A stretch of DNA of 17,520 bases, from contig JAQVVK010000022.1 in NCBI GenBank assembly GCA_028698975.1, forward strand, positions 1 to 17,520, in the 5' to 3' direction. A program made the translations under genes and the position numbers. Below the pieces are notes generated by a model. It saw nothing but the letters and a program-made list of their open reading frames with translations. It had not been told where the DNA came from and did no database searches. This stretch comes from Victivallaceae bacterium (GTDB taxonomy: Bacteria > Verrucomicrobiota > Lentisphaeria > Victivallales > Victivallaceae). Of this stretch, positions 15,613 through 17,520 are shown one piece after another (the stretch's first letter is position 1; every line of letters starts with the position of its first letter).

Positions 15613-16563
15613 ATGACGATTACGCCATTAAAGGTTAAATTCGGCAATTTGCTGCGAGATTATCTGCAGCGCGCCGGGGTGCGTCAAAACAAACTGGCGG
15701 AGGAGCTTAATGTCTCCGGATCGGCCGTCTCACAGATGCTCAGTGGCCGCATCGTACTCAACCAGCCGCAGCTCAAGCAGGTCTGCGAACTGCTCTCTCT
15801 GGATGAAATGCAGTCTTATGAACTTATTTCCATGCTGGCGTCGATCCGCAACGGCGTGGAAAATTTGACTTCTCCATTTAACCGTCAACTCTTTGCCTTG
15901 CGTTGCCAGCGCGGACTCACGGTGCGGCAGCTTTCCAATCTCTCCGGGGTGCCGGTCTCCCATATCGAAGTGCTGGAAAAGTGCTTCGACGCGATTCCGG
16001 CAGCCGACGAGGTGGAGAAGCTGGCCAGAATACTTGATTTTCCGTCATCGTCGCTGCTGCGCGCGGCAGGCTTGCACAGCGATGCGGCGACGACGACCGC
16101 GTCGGACGGGGCGGTCGCGGCAGCCGAGGTCGCGGTTTCGCCTTATAAAAAGGGGTCTAACCATGTGCCGGTGGTGCGCTTGAGCGAACTTGCCGAGTAC
16201 GACAACAGCGGCGACTGGTATGAATTTATGTGCCGGGTGTCGTGCCATACCACCACGGTAAACTCCGATTTTGCCGGAGTCGACGATCTGGTGGTGTTGC
16301 TCGCTCCGGCGATGAAACTCGGCTTGGGGCTGCCCGGAGAAGCCACGGTCACGCTGGCGCGCAAACGCCCGGCCGGATTGAAGGAAATAATGTTCTGCCG
16401 GGGCGCGGATCAGCATTTCTTTTTCACCGAGAAACTGGGCCGCGACACATTTCGCATATTGCGGACGGTTGGCACGCGACGCCCGTCGGATGAAATAATC
16501 TGGCAGATACCGGTGCTGGAGTTGACACTTCGCCCGGTGAGCGGTAAAGCGAAAGTGAAATAA
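15613..16563 (+). CDS. XRE-family regulator with two HTH domains and a LexA/S24-like C-terminal region
   Basis: This 316-aa protein starts at 15613, after GGGGGA; an in-frame ATG at 15574 has no ribosome-binding site and sits at the predicted transcription start. The first HTH is at about residues 8-62 (RQNKLAEELNVSGSAVSQML) and a second HTH at about 89-152 (TVRQLSNLSGVPVSHIEVLE). A low-complexity Ala/Thr linker follows (155-180). Residues 183-308 begin VPVVRLSELAEYD, and DLVVLLAPAMKLGLGLPGE (225-243) lines up in spirit with the LexA/S24 pattern DLFALRVxGDSMxPxLxxGD, with Ala233 in place of the catalytic Ser. It would thus be a non-cleaving, dimerising domain. This assignment is inference. 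Cytoplasmic DNA binding is secure. The gene is divergent from the MFS gene and followed after one base by the small membrane protein gene. Confidence 0.85.
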   Translation: MTITPLKVKFGNLLRDYLQRAGVRQNKLAEELNVSGSAVSQMLSGRIVLNQPQLKQVCELLSLDEMQSYELISMLASIRNGVENLTSPFNRQLFALRCQRGLTVRQLSNLSGVPVSHIEVLEKCFDAIPAADEVEKLARILDFPSSSLLRAAGLHSDAATTTASDGAVAAAEVAVSPYKKGSNHVPVVRLSELAEYDNSGDWYEFMCRVSCHTTTVNSDFAGVDDLVVLLAPAMKLGLGLPGEATVTLARKRPAGLKEIMFCRGADQHFFFTEKLGRDTFRILRTVGTRRPSDEIIWQIPVLELTLRPVSGKAKVK

Positions 16564-16564
16564 A

Positions 16565-16792
16565 ATGTTCAAGGGATCGGTCGGCTGTTGTCTTGGCATA
16601 ATCGGCGGATTTCTGCTGGTGTTGGCCGTGATCGCCGCGGCCGGATTCGGGGTGTATTATTATTTTAACGAAGACGCCCGCTATGAAAAAGTGGACGAAG
16701 TCGATAAATCATGGTCTGAACTCAAAGACAGCGTTGATTCGACGCTGGACCGGGCTAAACGGCCGGTGGTAAAGGAGCCAAAAATTGACTGA
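16565..16792 (+). CDS. Small single-pass membrane protein, unknown function
   Basis: This 75-aa protein has one strongly hydrophobic helix at about residues 8-33 (GCCLGIIGGFLLVLAVIAAA, then GFGVYYYF). A charged, helix-prone tail follows (EDARYEKVDEVDKSWSELKDSVDSTLD) and a basic end. No domain is recognised. The ATG comes one base after the stop of the regulator gene, with only a weak purine-rich upstream sequence, so translation is probably coupled. Its 3' end overlaps the uppP start by 8 bases. The tight fit between regulator and uppP argues that it is a real gene and may act in envelope or lipid-carrier physiology; this is inferred from position alone. Confidence 0.75.
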   Translation: MFKGSVGCCLGIIGGFLLVLAVIAAAGFGVYYYFNEDARYEKVDEVDKSWSELKDSVDSTLDRAKRPVVKEPKID

Positions 16793-17520
16793 GTGGATTT
16801 ATGTCGTCACCATGGGCGCGGTACAGGGTTTGACCGAGTTTTTGCCGGTCAGTTCGTCCGGTCACCTCGCACTGCTCGGGGCATTGTTCGGTTTGCGTGA
16901 AGACGCAAGCCTTGCATTGGGAATATTGCTTCACGCCGGTTCGCTTCTCGCGATCTGCACCTTTTATTTCAAGGTGCTGCTCGGATTCCTGCGCCGGGAT
17001 CAACTGCACCTCGCCTTGATGGTGATCGCCGGTTCAATACCGGCCGGGGCCGTCGGCATGATACTTAAATCAAGCGGTCTTGCCGAGGAATTGTTTGGCA
17101 ACCTTATGGCGGTCGGCATCTGCTTTCTGATTACCGCGACCTTGCTGCGCATGACCAACAAGCCGGCGTTGATCCATCTGCCGGCCGACGGCAAGCCGAC
17201 CGGGTTGAAGAAAATCAGTCTGGGGCAGTCGCTTATCGTCGGCGCGGCGCAGGCATTCGCCATTTTGCCGGGCGTGTCGCGCTCCGGCTCGACCATCGCG
17301 GCCGGGGTGCTGTGCGGCATTGACCGCGAAGCCGCCGGCACGTTTTCCTTTTTGCTGGCCATACCGGCGATAGCCGGTGCGACGCTGCTTGAGCTTCGCA
17401 AACTGTGCAAGGCCACCGACATGGCCTACATCACCGACGACATGACACTGTTGCAGCTGGTGACCGGCCCGGCGATCTCCGCAGTGGTGAGCTTCGGAGC
17501 GCTGGCACTTCTCATGAAAT
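16785..17520 (+). CDS. uppP: Undecaprenyl-diphosphatase UppP/BacA, N-terminal part (cut by window edge)
   Basis: An open frame of 245 codons runs off the right edge. The start is TTG at 16785, chosen because GGAG lies 7 bases upstream and the sequence then reads like a UppP N-terminus (TEWIYVVTMGAVQGLTEFLP); the first ATG would cut off the first helix. The (E/Q)xxxE motif is Gln14-Glu18, followed by PVSSSGHL with Ser24 and His27. The second signature PGVSRSG has Arg166, matching the essential Arg of E. coli UppP (Glu21, Ser27, Arg174 there). The enzyme is a polytopic inner-membrane protein that dephosphorylates undecaprenyl-PP to recycle the lipid carrier for peptidoglycan and O-antigen-like polymers. 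It overlaps the small membrane protein gene by 8 bases. Confidence 0.95.
   Translation, partial: MTEWIYVVTMGAVQGLTEFLPVSSSGHLALLGALFGLREDASLALGILLHAGSLLAICTFYFKVLLGFLRRDQLHLALMVIAGSIPAGAVGMILKSSGLAEELFGNLMAVGICFLITATLLRMTNKPALIHLPADGKPTGLKKISLGQSLIVGAAQAFAILPGVSRSGSTIAAGVLCGIDREAAGTFSFLLAIPAIAGATLLELRKLCKATDMAYITDDMTLLQLVTGPAISAVVSFGALALLMK

Overview
The window looks like chromosomal DNA from a Gram-negative bacterium, moderately GC-rich by eye. It encodes dTDP-sugar synthesis, predicted exported proteins and receptors, undecaprenyl-PP phosphatase, GTP-dependent PEP carboxykinase and HrpA. The gene mix and style recall PVC-type bacteria such as Lentisphaerota, but nothing here proves the phylum. 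I see no insertion sequence, phage gene or CRISPR array.

Left part (1-7701, all minus strand). The order below is transcription order, right to left. A cluster of five closely spaced or overlapping genes runs rfbB > rfbA > rfbD > eda-like KDPG aldolase > PF10282-type lactonase. The first three make dTDP-4-dehydro-6-deoxyglucose and perform the last reduction to dTDP-L-rhamnose; the 3,5-epimerase rfbC is missing. After an 80-base gap come two tandem, related receptor genes. The complete one (780 aa) has a periplasmic ABC-substrate-binding-like sensor, one membrane helix, two PAS-like domains and a GAF-like domain, but no visible output domain. The second runs off the left edge.

Middle (7702-10562). 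A divergent regulatory region separates rfbB from pckG, which is on the plus strand with a clean promoter and an intrinsic terminator. Next is a small secreted Pro/Ala/Val-repeat protein with its own terminator, then a convergent tRNA-Thr(CGU).

Right part (10563-17520). An MFS transporter gene overlaps hrpA by four bases on the minus strand. Divergently transcribed are a double-HTH XRE-family regulator, a 75-aa membrane protein and uppP (cut by the right edge, TTG start). The two divergent promoters are mirror images: each has a TTGCAT -35 box inside one arm of a 9-bp inverted repeat. This suggests one operator controlling both directions.

The points most worth following are the receptor without an output domain, the rhamnose/KDPG-aldolase/lactonase cluster with a palindrome on a candidate promoter, and the regulator whose C-terminal part resembles a LexA-type S24 domain with alanine in place of the catalytic serine.
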